From contig JANQQV010000018.1 of the NCBI GenBank assembly GCA_028284865.1, positions 1 through 64,000 of the forward strand: DNA of 64,000 nucleotides, in the 5' to 3' direction. A program made the translations under genes and the position numbers. Within the stretch, counting starts at the first letter, position 1. Each line of letters starts with the position of its first letter. This document shows, in pieces, positions 18,536 to 27,401 of this stretch. The notes under the pieces were generated by a model. The model worked only from the letters and a program-made list of their open reading frames with translations. It was not told where the DNA came from and ran no database searches. This stretch comes from Rhodothermales bacterium (lineage in GTDB: Bacteria; Bacteroidota; Rhodothermia; Rhodothermales; UBA10348).

Positions 18536-19674
18536 TCAGTCTCTCAAAACCAATGCGATTCGAATGGCATCAGCTCATACTGGCAATTGTTCTCGTTGCC
18601 TTGATGCCGGGCTGTCACCACAGCGATAAACGTGTTTTTCTAGACGACCTCGAACAGATTCCCGTTTCTGACCTGTCTTCCAATTCGGATCCGGACCTGT
18701 ATTCGTCGACACTATTGGATTTTGAAGACTATTTCCGTCGATCACGGGAAGTCCGACTCTCGGACGACATACTCTTTGGAAATCGTATCAGCTTGGAGGT
18801 CGGACCGCAAGGTCAGTTCATTGTGATGGACACCGAAAAAGCAGGCCTATTCGACGAGTCGGGTGGTTTGATCGCACACGTCAGCCCTGAGAATTGCCAT
18901 CCTGGATTTGATTGGAACCCCGCAGTGGCTCGCTTCCTTCCGGATGGCGGGTTTCTCGTGACCGGATGGAGGTCCGAAGGGTTCTGGTTCGACGAACAAG
19001 GCGTTTGCACGTCAAGGTTTCCTCACAGGTATTCGTGGACACATATGGACATGACTGCAGACTCAACTGTTGTTTTTGCCCGCTTTTTAGGTCCTGAGGC
19101 GAATCTGATACGACTAGGGCCGCGACAGGCAAAAGTCGATACCGTCTTCAGCGGCACCAGCACTTTGATGCAAAACAATATGCCGGCGGGTGGTCTGGTA
19201 GCAGCCAAGGACGATATCCACTTTCTGGTAGTGGGTCACAGCCCATTCGTATACCGAATTGATGGCAGCCGAGTTGAAAAACTGGGATATCTCCCTGAAT
19301 ATTTTCGGCCCGTCGAACGCGATATCACCTCGGAGGAGCTGGCAAATCAGCAGGCATTCTTCGCTCGAGCCCAAGAGATTTTGAGTACAAACAGCATCAC
19401 GGGATACCTGTACGAGCTCAGCGATGATTATTTACTCATTCGTCACTCCAACGTCTCGCACACCAATCCTGACGAATCGAGAAGGCCTATTGGAGCTATT
19501 CACGTGATGGACAAAAGAGGAAATCCGGTAACAAGCGGCCAATTCTTTTTGATGGACCTCAATCCGGCGACATTCTCCCGCGGGTCCATGTTTGTTTTCG
19601 ACTATGGGCTAGAAAACGAAGGTGATGCATCGATCAATCCAAAAATCGTGGAATACAAGTTCATCAAGCGCTGA
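18532..19674 (+). CDS. Propeller-like lipoprotein, tandem family member 3
   Basis: A 380-residue paralog. The ATG at 18532 overlaps the previous stop; an alternative ATG at 18553 (MRFEWHQLIL) gives a tighter signal peptide with lipobox LMPGCH. The opening RVFLDDLEQIPVSDLSSNSDPD and the blocks NCHPGFDWNP, GGFLVTGWRSEGFWFDEQGVC, HSPFVYRIDGSRVEKLGYLPEYF and INPKIVEYKFIKR follow the family plan. It is more diverged than members 1 and 2. The spacing of the two conserved cysteines is preserved. Confidence 0.75.
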   Translation: MISLSKPMRFEWHQLILAIVLVALMPGCHHSDKRVFLDDLEQIPVSDLSSNSDPDLYSSTLLDFEDYFRRSREVRLSDDILFGNRISLEVGPQGQFIVMDTEKAGLFDESGGLIAHVSPENCHPGFDWNPAVARFLPDGGFLVTGWRSEGFWFDEQGVCTSRFPHRYSWTHMDMTADSTVVFARFLGPEANLIRLGPRQAKVDTVFSGTSTLMQNNMPAGGLVAAKDDIHFLVVGHSPFVYRIDGSRVEKLGYLPEYFRPVERDITSEELANQQAFFARAQEILSTNSITGYLYELSDDYLLIRHSNVSHTNPDESRRPIGAIHVMDKRGNPVTSGQFFLMDLNPATFSRGSMFVFDYGLENEGDASINPKIVEYKFIKR

Positions 19675-19737
19675 CCTTCGCACAGACTTTAATTTGCAAG
19701 CGTTGCGCCCCTTCGCTCACTAGTCTCCCAAAAAAGC

Positions 19738-20850
19738 ATGAGAACGATTGCACTATTCCTGGTCCTCATTTTGACCATCTCTGCATGCAGTTCAGAGCGG
19801 AAGGAAGTGTGGTTGGACTCCCTCGAGTTGATTCCGGTGAGCTCCGAGTCCTCTACTTCTGACCCTTCACTCTACTCGAATGAAGTACTGAGCTTTGATG
19901 ACCTCTTCGAAAAGGTCAGCGAGATTCAACCTTCGGATGAGATCGTTTTCGGAGATCAAGCTAACCCCGTCATTGGCCCGCAAGGACAGCTCCTGATGAT
20001 GGATGGAAAAATCGCCGGGCTGTTCAGCTCTAATGGCCAGCTCATCGCTGAAGTGACTCCGGTATCGTGCAATCCGGGGTATGAATGGACGCCGAGACGG
20101 GCGCAGTTCTTGCCCTCAGGCGGCTTTCTAATATTCGGCTATTCTCGCAGCGGGTACTGGTTCAACGACCAAGGAGAGTGTACTGGAGTTTTCCCGCACC
20201 AGCCATACACGAGGGCTGTCGTTTTCGCCCCCGACTCGAGCGTTTTCGCCGCCCAACTTTCAAACCCGGAGTGGCACCTCGTCAAGTATGGCCCGTCGCC
20301 GGACGATGAAGAAGTGCTTTTAAGCGGACCCAACACGCAACTTGCCACCCGAATCATCGCTGGTGGATTGACCAGAAGCGGTGACGGTGACCTCTTCATT
20401 TCGGCTTTTCATAGCCCATTCGTCTATCGATACAGAGCAGGAAAACTGGAGAAACTGGGGTATCTCCCAAGCTTCTTCGATGCGATTCCGAGCGATCTCA
20501 CGGAGGCCGAGGTCAATAGTTCAAACCTGGCCATGGAGAAAGTGAGGCAGGCCATAACAGATCACAGCTCCACAGGGACGGTCTTTCAGTTGGACCAAGA
20601 CAAAATCATGGTCAGCTTTATCAATGTAGACCACCCCTCCTCTCCGCCTGAAAGTCGCCTTCCAATCGCCTTGCACATCATGGACACGGATGGATACCCC
20701 ATCACGAAAGGCGTGCTTTTTCAAGAAGATATACGACCAGCTTACACGTCCAACGGATCCATCTATGCCGTTGAGTATGATGAAAGAGGATCGGCCGACG
20801 CCCTGCTGAATCCAAAGATTGTTGAGTATCGGCTGAAAGAAGGATTCTAG
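19738..20850 (+). CDS. Propeller-like lipoprotein, tandem family member 4
   Basis: A 370-residue paralog with lipobox TISACS. The family opening EVWLDSLELIPVSSESSTSDPSLYS, then SCNPGYEWTPRRAQFLPSGGF, GYWFNDQGECTGVFPHQPY and HSPFVYRYRAGKLEKLGYLPSFF match the other copies. The end is LNPKIVEYRLKEGF. It follows member 3 after a 63-bp gap that may hold its own promoter, whereas members 2 and 3 overlap. A fifth, distant relative is at 46754-47965. Confidence 0.75.
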   Translation: MRTIALFLVLILTISACSSERKEVWLDSLELIPVSSESSTSDPSLYSNEVLSFDDLFEKVSEIQPSDEIVFGDQANPVIGPQGQLLMMDGKIAGLFSSNGQLIAEVTPVSCNPGYEWTPRRAQFLPSGGFLIFGYSRSGYWFNDQGECTGVFPHQPYTRAVVFAPDSSVFAAQLSNPEWHLVKYGPSPDDEEVLLSGPNTQLATRIIAGGLTRSGDGDLFISAFHSPFVYRYRAGKLEKLGYLPSFFDAIPSDLTEAEVNSSNLAMEKVRQAITDHSSTGTVFQLDQDKIMVSFINVDHPSSPPESRLPIALHIMDTDGYPITKGVLFQEDIRPAYTSNGSIYAVEYDERGSADALLNPKIVEYRLKEGF

Positions 20851-21169
20851 TTGTACTTCGACTCCTAGCCGCACAGAAAAGGACTGGTTACTGTGATTGG
20901 CTTTGTGGCGGACGCCTACGATCACACCTCTTGTCCGTGCACGTGATTCGATCAGAAGTGGTCACCCACTTTCCCGGCTTCATGCGAGTGTCTACTCCGC
21001 ATGCGGTCGTCCCGCCTCGATTTCCTCTATGTACAATTCCAGTTTCAGCGTCCTTGACGGCCATGAATCGGTTGAAAGTTGAAGTGACTCGTAAATCTCA
21101 GGGTAGGCCTATCCGAGATTGATCCGGTAGTCACGATCAACCAATTGTGAACGCTTCCACAAACAAGAC
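20851..21169. other. Intergenic stretch, no gene seen
   Basis: About 320 bp between the tandem lipoprotein array and a convergent small lipoprotein gene. Short frames at 20897-21122 lack any support. No hairpin with a U-run was found directly after 20850. Confidence 0.45.
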
Positions 21170-21197
21170 TGGGGGAGTGCCATCAGGCACTCCCCCA
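21170..21197 (-). terminator. Strong terminator hairpin of the small lipoprotein gene
   Basis: A perfect 12-bp stem (21170-21181 with 21186-21197) with loop ATCA. Read on the minus strand it follows the lipoprotein stop by 8 bp and leads into AGTCTTGTTTG, a weakly U-rich tail. On the plus strand it could also end transcripts from the array. Confidence 0.7.
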
Positions 21198-21204
21198 ATA
21201 AAAC

Positions 21205-21467
21205 TCAACCGCCGCCAGAAGGAGGATCCTTTTCAGTCGTATCGGCACTTGTAGACATTCCTCCTCCCAAATCGAGACCTAGAGAGTCCAATTGAACGTA
21301 GATGTCGCCTAAATGACCAGACGGCATGACCGTTGGGGGACTGACAATCTGCACATTCACTTCGCTGGAATCATCGATAGGCGAGGAATCACAAGCGGTC
21401 AAGAATAGGGAGCCAAAAAAAAAGCCCCGGCGAGGCGAAGGGCATTGTAGAGGGAGTGGTTTTTCAT
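21205..21467 (-). pseudogene. Small lipoprotein gene with frame break in a T9 run
   Basis: The minus-strand ATG at 21467 begins MKNHSLYNALRLAGAFF, a signal-peptide start, but the frame hits TGA 22 codons later. Immediately after the GC-T9-GGC run (T's complementary to 21415-21423) the neighbouring frame reads GSLFLTACDSS, a perfect lipobox. It then runs for about 65 residues to the stop at 21205, ending in the Gly/Ser-rich tail TEKDPPSGGG. Adding one T restores a single small lipoprotein of about 87 residues. The break may be a sequencing error, a phase-variable homopolymer, a slippage site or a true mutation. The downstream half alone could also start at TTG 21402 but would lack an export signal. 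Family unknown. Confidence 0.6.
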
Positions 21468-21638
21468 TTTCACAAAGGTTTTCGTGATTGAAGAGTGCAC
21501 CTTCATGACACGGTCGTCTTGAGAGTGCGACTACCTTTGCGAGTTAGAGCGGTCTTGTGTCAGCTCTTTAGTTCTATTGCACTATTTGCGTTGGTCGTCA
21601 TCGACTAAATTCTTGTCCACTAGTCTTCGCTTGCACCT

Positions 21639-24600
21639 GTGATTCCCCGGTTTATTGCTCAAACCACATTGTTGGTCACAGTCTTGGGAATTTGCACCAC
21701 TCTCAAGCTGAATGGTCAGTCGCGTCTGTTGGATTCACGGGACACCATGACTCAAGGAAACGGATTATCGTCCTCCACAACTCACTCAATGTTGCGGATG
21801 AATGACGGCCAGATAATCCTTGCCTCACAGGAAGGCGTCCAACTAAAAACATCTCGGCACGCCATTGAAGACTATTGGTTGGATTCGGCAACCACCATCT
21901 TATCGAGTGATTGGATAATTCGTCTCGTTCGAGTTTCCGAAGACGAAGCCTTGATAACGACTGGACCTGGGGAGACGTATCTCCTTGATTCCTCGACCAA
22001 GGAGACAAGCTATGTCGATACTGACGACTTGGAATGCAAAGACCCTGAATCGACATCGGCTCCTTCGGAATCCCAGCAGCACGAAGGATCAGAGGTGCTT
22101 TGGTCCAGTGTTGACGGTCTTTGGCTCATGCCAGACCTATATTCTCCTTGCCTTCGTTTCTCCAACCTTCCCGATGAGTACCGAGGGTGGGTCAGCACCT
22201 ACACCCGAGATTCAAGTGGTTGGTGGATTGGGACTCGAGAAGATGGTTTGTGGAGATTCGAAATCGACCAGAACCAGCCAACCAATGTTCTCAACAGCTA
22301 CAAGTTACCGGTTCCTGGAGGGCGGATTCGGTCACTGTGGAGCACGGGAGACGCCATCTGGATTGGTACCTCAGGTGCGGGGTTGCTGAAGTACGACTCG
22401 GAGTCTGGTACGGTTGTGCAGTTTAATAGGTACAATTCCGACCAAACCAAACTATCCGGTTCCATCGTTTCTGGCTTCGCCCAGCTTACAGACACGCACT
22501 TCTTGGTGGCCACAAGAAGGGGCCTCGATTTGATTGACTCCGATTCCAATCGGGCGATTCCGATTTCAGGACCGATTGATACTGAATCTGGCGAAACAAG
22601 ACCTGAATTAACTTTCCTCTACGTAGACGATTGGGGGACAATTTGGATTGGACATCAGGCAGGTATCACCCTCACTTCAATCCCAGCCATCCTTGCCTCA
22701 AACATTCGATTGTCAGAAATAGGTGCCGAAGGGCCGGTTTCTGAAATCGTAAAGCATCCTAGTACGGGACGCATCTGGCTAGGCACGAATGGGAATGTCA
22801 TTTCAGTCGATTCCTCTGGACAGGACGTTCGATTCGAAATGGATGTGGGTGCAGTCACGGGCTTCGTTGCGAACAACACAGTCACACATATTGAGTTCGA
22901 CGAGAATAGCACGCTGGTTTCGACAGGCTCACACGGGTTTGTCGTCCGAGATGGGCTAGGTAGTTGGAATTCTGTATCTCTGCATTCCACAGGCAACGAG
23001 TTGGATATTCCGGCAAGTGCAAATGCCATTCGGGATTTCGAAGAGTTCGAAGGCAATGTATTTACAGGGACTTCCGGAGCCGGCTTGATTGAAGTGTCTT
23101 CTTTTTCCCCGCTGAGAATAGCGAGAAGTTTCGACAAACCAGTTGCGACTATAACCGCTGTCTCACGCACCCACGATCACCGTCTGCTTGTTGGGACACA
23201 AACTAGAGGTGCCCATTGGCTTCATCGAGATTCGTTAGCACTTCGTCCGGCACTGCCTTGGTTGGATTTGAAAGAGATGGTGGACTATGGAATCGTCCAT
23301 GACGTTGCCTCTTCCTCAGACAATCTGCACTTCGCAGCGACGTCAGCAGGTCTCATTCATTGGAGAGCGGATGATTCATCGTGGAGCTATTGGTCGTCTG
23401 AGCATGGATTGCCAGCCGACCTAGTCAACAATGTCTTGCCAGTCGACTCAACGCTTGTGTGGTTTACTACCGAAAAGGCCGTTTGTAGATGGGATCGAGC
23501 AAAAGAGACTCCAAGCTGCCTTAGTGTTTTGGAGTCCAGTTCTTTGGAGTCTATTCAACCCAGAACATTGGAGTTGTCCCATGAAGAGTTGATTATCGGA
23601 GCCACGAATACGGTCAGAATGTTTCCGACTGGCCTCTTCGGGGCCGATTTTGTCAGACCTCCTTTGCCCCTCTCAACAAGCTTGAATAGCGATCAAGGAG
23701 ACTACGTGAGAGAACTCGAACACGGAGGGCAAACGACTTTGAACTCTTCCACAAGCGTTGTCACTTTAAACGCTGAGCTTTCAAAATTCGATGGAGCCGA
23801 AGAGGTCCTCATTCGCTATCAACTTCTCGATAGTGATCCCAACCCAATCTCAATCGCAGGTACTGTTCTCGAAGTCGTGTACCACGAACTGCCGCACCGC
23901 ACCGAACCCTACACATTCAATTTAGAGGTCCGCGATGGGTCTGGACTGATCCACTCGACGAGTTATTCCTTCATTTTGCCCCTCCCTTTCTGGCAAACTC
24001 TTTGGTTCATCGTTGCGACTGCGATGACCGTTGCTGGCGCAATCGGTTGGCAATTCAGAGCATGGTTCAACAGACGAAGAAGAGAGTCACGCGAGCTACA
24101 AATGGCATTGGCATCTGCACGCGAAAAAGAGCGAGGGGAACTGTCGCGCCAAATCCACGACTTGTCTCTTCAGAATCTTTACGTCGTCAAGATGCAGCTC
24201 GATCACTTGGGGAAAGCAGAAAACGAACGAATGGTTGCGAGCATATATCAATCATTGGACCGATCAATTGTAGAGCTGAGGCGCCTGTGTGGCGAATTAC
24301 TCCCACCCTCATTGGGTCCATTCGGACTTGAATCTGCTGTTCGATCTCTCGTTCAAGGAGTGGCATCTGCCAACTCCGACTTGCAAATCGATCTAAATAT
24401 TAAAGTCGGTGAAGAGCCAAGTACAGAGCATGCGCTCGCTGGCATTAGGGCCCTGCAAACATCTGTAGCAAATGTTCTCAGGCACGCGAAAGCAAATCAC
24501 CTTTCAATTCGCGTAAAAAGCGATAACTCCTTGCTGTCCATCGAGGTGAAAGATGATGGTGCTGGCTTCTCAGTCCCGACTTCGCTACTCACTCTTGCAA

Positions 24601-24734
24601 GAAATCGTCACTACGGATTGTTGGGGCTTCACGAATTAGCGAGACAGTTTGGCGGAAGCTTTGTTGTCGATTCCGAGCCGGGACGTGGCACCGTCCTGGT
24701 CTTCACGATTAGTACCTCTGAACAATCTCAATAA
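21639..24734 (+). CDS. Sensor histidine kinase with periplasmic propeller and Y_Y_Y-type domains (HisKA_3)
   Basis: A 1031-residue membrane kinase. The GTG at 21639 is the first start giving a signal segment (ending near LNGQS). The periplasmic part to about residue 640 has two-component propeller repeats (GLSSSTTHSMLRMNDGQIILAS, WWIGTREDGLWRF, IWIGTSGAGLLKY, TIWIGHQAGI, GLPADLVNNVLPVDSTLVWFTT). It is followed by a Y_Y_Y-like sandwich and a transmembrane helix (WQTLWFIVATAMTVAGAIGW). The cytoplasmic part has a HisKA_3 dimerisation domain with phospho-His at about 840 (SRQIHDLSLQ). The HATPase has the N-box Asn near 945 (SVANVLRHAKA), DDGAGF and HYGLLGLHELA. It belongs to the NarL-type kinases and pairs with the regulator 25 bp downstream. 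The ligand is unknown; the neighbouring lipoproteins are plausible partners or targets. Confidence 0.88.
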   Translation: MIPRFIAQTTLLVTVLGICTTLKLNGQSRLLDSRDTMTQGNGLSSSTTHSMLRMNDGQIILASQEGVQLKTSRHAIEDYWLDSATTILSSDWIIRLVRVSEDEALITTGPGETYLLDSSTKETSYVDTDDLECKDPESTSAPSESQQHEGSEVLWSSVDGLWLMPDLYSPCLRFSNLPDEYRGWVSTYTRDSSGWWIGTREDGLWRFEIDQNQPTNVLNSYKLPVPGGRIRSLWSTGDAIWIGTSGAGLLKYDSESGTVVQFNRYNSDQTKLSGSIVSGFAQLTDTHFLVATRRGLDLIDSDSNRAIPISGPIDTESGETRPELTFLYVDDWGTIWIGHQAGITLTSIPAILASNIRLSEIGAEGPVSEIVKHPSTGRIWLGTNGNVISVDSSGQDVRFEMDVGAVTGFVANNTVTHIEFDENSTLVSTGSHGFVVRDGLGSWNSVSLHSTGNELDIPASANAIRDFEEFEGNVFTGTSGAGLIEVSSFSPLRIARSFDKPVATITAVSRTHDHRLLVGTQTRGAHWLHRDSLALRPALPWLDLKEMVDYGIVHDVASSSDNLHFAATSAGLIHWRADDSSWSYWSSEHGLPADLVNNVLPVDSTLVWFTTEKAVCRWDRAKETPSCLSVLESSSLESIQPRTLELSHEELIIGATNTVRMFPTGLFGADFVRPPLPLSTSLNSDQGDYVRELEHGGQTTLNSSTSVVTLNAELSKFDGAEEVLIRYQLLDSDPNPISIAGTVLEVVYHELPHRTEPYTFNLEVRDGSGLIHSTSYSFILPLPFWQTLWFIVATAMTVAGAIGWQFRAWFNRRRRESRELQMALASAREKERGELSRQIHDLSLQNLYVVKMQLDHLGKAENERMVASIYQSLDRSIVELRRLCGELLPPSLGPFGLESAVRSLVQGVASANSDLQIDLNIKVGEEPSTEHALAGIRALQTSVANVLRHAKANHLSIRVKSDNSLLSIEVKDDGAGFSVPTSLLTLARNRHYGLLGLHELARQFGGSFVVDSEPGRGTVLVFTISTSEQSQ

Positions 24735-24759
24735 ATACACCCTCGGCCGGTTGAGTAAC

Positions 24760-25428
24760 ATGGAGCAAATTTCAGTCGTTGTGGGAGATGACCATCCTGT
24801 TTTTCGCTCAGGTATCGAGAGCATTGTCCGGTCCGATGCCAGGCTGCGCTTGGTTGGAAGCGGAGCGAATGGCAAAGAGGTTCTTGACCTGGTCCTTCAG
24901 ACAAATCCAGATGTTCTACTGCTCGATATGTCTATGCCGGAGATGGATGGTGTAGAAGTTTCTCGTTCTCTTCGTCGCGATAGGACGAAGACGAAGATAC
25001 TACCTTTGAGCGGACACGCAGAGAGAGAGTATGTTATCGGAGCATTAGAGGCCGGATGTAGTGGGTATCTGTTGAAAGATGAATCACCCGCTACTATCGC
25101 TACTGCCATTTTGCAAGTTTCGCGTGGAGGCGTTTTTGTTTCAAAACAACTGGTTAAGGGCGCACATGGAAACTTCGTCAAAATCGCACAGGGAGAACGT
25201 TTGCAACGCGATAGGTTGATTGCAGAACTCGGGATTACCCCGAGGTTACTAGAGGTGCTGATAGAGGTAGCCGAAGGGCTTTCAAACGAACAAATAGCTG
25301 ATCGTTTGTTTAAATCGCCGCATACCGTCAGAAATCAAGTGGAATCTCTCAAATCGATTGCAGGCGTTAATACTCGACCTTCATTAGTTGCCTGGGCCTG
25401 GCGAAATAGATTTACAGCTCCTTTCTGA
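24760..25428 (+). CDS. NarL/LuxR-family response regulator
   Basis: A 222-residue regulator. I chose ATG 24760 (MEQISVVVGDDHPVFRSG), 25 bp after the kinase stop; the longer frame from 24649 overlaps the kinase ATPase domain. The receiver has acidic Asp10-Asp11, phosphoacceptor Asp56 in LLLDMSMPEMDG, Ser84 in PLSGH and Lys106 in YLLKDE. The C-terminal helix-turn-helix is LuxR-like (LGITPRLLEVLIEVAEGLSNEQIADRLFKSPHTVRNQVESL). LTPRE is changed to ITPRL, but the rest of the motif is intact. It is the natural output partner of the upstream HisKA_3 kinase, probably controlling island or envelope genes. Confidence 0.88.
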   Translation: MEQISVVVGDDHPVFRSGIESIVRSDARLRLVGSGANGKEVLDLVLQTNPDVLLLDMSMPEMDGVEVSRSLRRDRTKTKILPLSGHAEREYVIGALEAGCSGYLLKDESPATIATAILQVSRGGVFVSKQLVKGAHGNFVKIAQGERLQRDRLIAELGITPRLLEVLIEVAEGLSNEQIADRLFKSPHTVRNQVESLKSIAGVNTRPSLVAWAWRNRFTAPF

Positions 25429-25887
25429 CTTGATTAGGCGTCCCGCCTTTTCAGTTAATTGCACTTTGACTACACCGTAACCCCAAAACCTGAGACACAT
25501 ATTTAGTGTCCTGTTAGTCTGGAGGTTCTTGATGTCACTCGAGCCTATGTCTGAATTTAGGGCTAAATGCCATATGTAGATTCATGTAAACGATCAGATC
25601 CCCGATCTCCTCGTTTACTAGTCGCTTTGCTGCGTGGTTTAGTCGTCGCAAATTTCCGAGTATGCGACGAGTTGTTCAGCTACTAACTCGGTGCAACGAG
25701 ATAGCGGATTGTCTCCAAGCATTCTGCGCGTGAATCGGTCGGTTCTGACCCTTCATTGATGTATATCACTTCACGCATCTGATCCATCACGCTACAATTG
25801 GTTCAAAATGACTACCCATGAGTGCAACATCCTGGTTAGAGTGATTACCCGTTATCAGGGGATTTTCTACGAGCTCACTAATTATCC
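25429..25887. other. Intergenic stretch with weak terminator
   Basis: About 460 bp without a gene. A small hairpin AGGCG-TCC-CGCCT (25436-25448) followed by TTT may end the kinase-regulator transcript. The rest is AT-rich and likely contains the promoter of the peptide gene; no other structure was recognised. Confidence 0.45.
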
Positions 25888-26166
25888 ATGAGATTCACCA
25901 TGAACTACTCTCGATCAAAGAAGGGTTTCTCCTACCTAGCCGTGATTTTGATTCCGGTCTTCGGATTCATTTCCGGTACAGCGATATCCTCCTCTTTCAC
26001 ACTCCCCGCTGAGGCAAGGCCGGACTGCAATAATATGGTTTGCGACTGGAACGAAGAAGAAACTCCACCCTGGCATTGCGACTGGAACGTGGATACTAAA
26101 TGCAATCTTTACGAGCAAGGCAACGAGTGTGGAACCGATGACACCTGCAATCCTGTAGGCATGTAG
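25888..26166 (+). CDS. Small Cys-rich secreted peptide (cassette 1)
   Basis: A 92-residue precursor (or 88 from the second ATG at 25900). A basic n-region (NYSRSKKG) and a hydrophobic segment (FSYLAVILIPVFGFISG) are followed by a leader end resembling LPAEA, then a mature part of about 45 residues beginning RPDC. This mature part has six cysteines and a doubled CDWN motif (VCDWNEEE, HCDWNVDT), and ends GTDDTCNPVGM. The layout, a small exported peptide directly before a propeller lipoprotein, recalls the NVEALA peptides of Bacteroides, but the sequence is not clearly in that family. A hairpin separates it from the propeller gene. Even cysteine number suggests disulfide bonding. Function unknown. 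Confidence 0.65.
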   Translation: MRFTMNYSRSKKGFSYLAVILIPVFGFISGTAISSSFTLPAEARPDCNNMVCDWNEEETPPWHCDWNVDTKCNLYEQGNECGTDDTCNPVGM

Positions 26167-26175
26167 ATCATCAAT

Positions 26176-26218
26176 TTGGCGCCGGGTGGGCGAATAATTC
26201 TCGCTCCCCCGGTGCCAA
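26176..26218 (+). promoter_or_regulatory. Long hairpin between peptide and propeller genes
   Basis: TTGGCGCCGGG (26176-26186) pairs with CCCGGTGCCAA (26208-26218), and inner GGGCGA pairs with TCGCTCCC-side bases around an AT-rich loop. It starts 10 bp after the peptide stop. There is no clear U-run, so it may be a leaky terminator or an RNA-stability element that raises peptide output relative to the genes downstream. Confidence 0.55.
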
Positions 26219-26240
26219 TAATTGTACCAGACCAGCAGAC

Positions 26241-27386
26241 ATGACGAAAACTCGAATGAAAGGGCTTTGGGTTGTGATTACATCCTGTCTATTGATGACT
26301 AGTTGCGCTGCCAACAAAGATAATCACGACAGTAATGACCACCCCAACATCTTATCAATTGCCGAGTCACGTTCGAACATCTTCTCGATCAGATCTGACT
26401 CGGCCAAATATTCTGAAGACCCTGGCATTCAGTCAGCCTACCAGGCTCTAATCTATAATTACAACCAGTCAATCGATTTAGATTTTGGAGAACGTCAGTC
26501 AGTATATCTAGGAGAAATAACAAAAATATCCTTTTCCTCGAAAGGATTAATGTTTGCACTTGATCATTCGTTTGCAACAATTCATGCGATTGATAGGGAT
26601 GGACACTATATCAAAAGTTTAGGATCACCTGGATCTGGTCCCACAGAATTATTTCGTCCAACTTCATTCGGTATCATTGGCGATTCACTTCTGGCGGTTG
26701 CTCAAGGAAATCGCACTATTAAAGTCCTTCGAATAGGTGCAGAGTACAATCTAGAATTTCTGAATGAATTCGAGCTGGACTACAATCCGGAATCAATTGA
26801 AGTTTGTCACGACCGATTAGTGGTTAGAGGCATGAATCCAAGTGGTGAGCCTGAGCCGACACTAATACATATGTATAATATACACGGTGAGCTACTCTTG
26901 TCCTGGGGAAAGATTTATGATGCTGAGACATCGATCATGAGAAACAGATTGTCGTCAGGCAGAACCATAACCTGCGACGAGAATGGTATTAGCATTATTT
27001 ATGAGTACATACCAGCGATTAATAGATATGATAATGATGGTGCAGTTCAATGGAGTGCCGAAGTACAAGATTACTTGCCCATCGACATTCGCATGGAAAA
27101 AGGTCGGAGTGGGAACGATGAACTGAGATTTGGGCGGCCCTTACCAGGGATGCTATTTACAAGGAACGTTGTATCCCTACCGTCCGGTATCATCGTCCTT
27201 CAATCCTTAAGAGTTCAGGAAGGCTCACGCCCTGCAATCATCACTTTTCTACTGAATCCCTCAAATGGTGCCTCGGGTGTCATTGCGGAAAGTGAGATTC
27301 CGTGGGTGTACGCAAGTAAGTCCTTGGACGCCTTTGCTTTTCTTTCGACGAATCCGGAGCCTCTAATCACCTTCAGCTACCAATAG
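26241..27386 (+). CDS. Six-bladed beta-propeller lipoprotein (cassette 1)
   Basis: A 381-residue lipoprotein, lipobox LLMTSCA (Cys at about 22). After a linker the propeller begins around residue 80 with YLGEITKISFSSKGLMFALDHSFATIHAIDRDGHYIKSLG. It contains the family's hallmark turn GSPGSGPTELFRPTSFGI (the GxGPGEF-type motif of Bacteroidota six-bladed propellers), then LLAVAQGNRTIKVLRI and later blades. It sits between the Cys-rich peptide gene and the thioredoxin-like gene, the same order as in cassette 2. A role in binding or sensing the peptide at the outer membrane or in the periplasm is inference. Base composition is AT-rich. Confidence 0.75.
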   Translation: MTKTRMKGLWVVITSCLLMTSCAANKDNHDSNDHPNILSIAESRSNIFSIRSDSAKYSEDPGIQSAYQALIYNYNQSIDLDFGERQSVYLGEITKISFSSKGLMFALDHSFATIHAIDRDGHYIKSLGSPGSGPTELFRPTSFGIIGDSLLAVAQGNRTIKVLRIGAEYNLEFLNEFELDYNPESIEVCHDRLVVRGMNPSGEPEPTLIHMYNIHGELLLSWGKIYDAETSIMRNRLSSGRTITCDENGISIIYEYIPAINRYDNDGAVQWSAEVQDYLPIDIRMEKGRSGNDELRFGRPLPGMLFTRNVVSLPSGIIVLQSLRVQEGSRPAIITFLLNPSNGASGVIAESEIPWVYASKSLDAFAFLSTNPEPLITFSYQ

Positions 27387-27401
27387 TTTACGTTGACTAA
27401 A

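Noticed and set aside
16292-20850. Repeated nucleotide blocks read as possible insertion sequences
   Set aside because: The repeats are coding and coincide with paralogous lipoproteins; no terminal inverted repeats or transposase.
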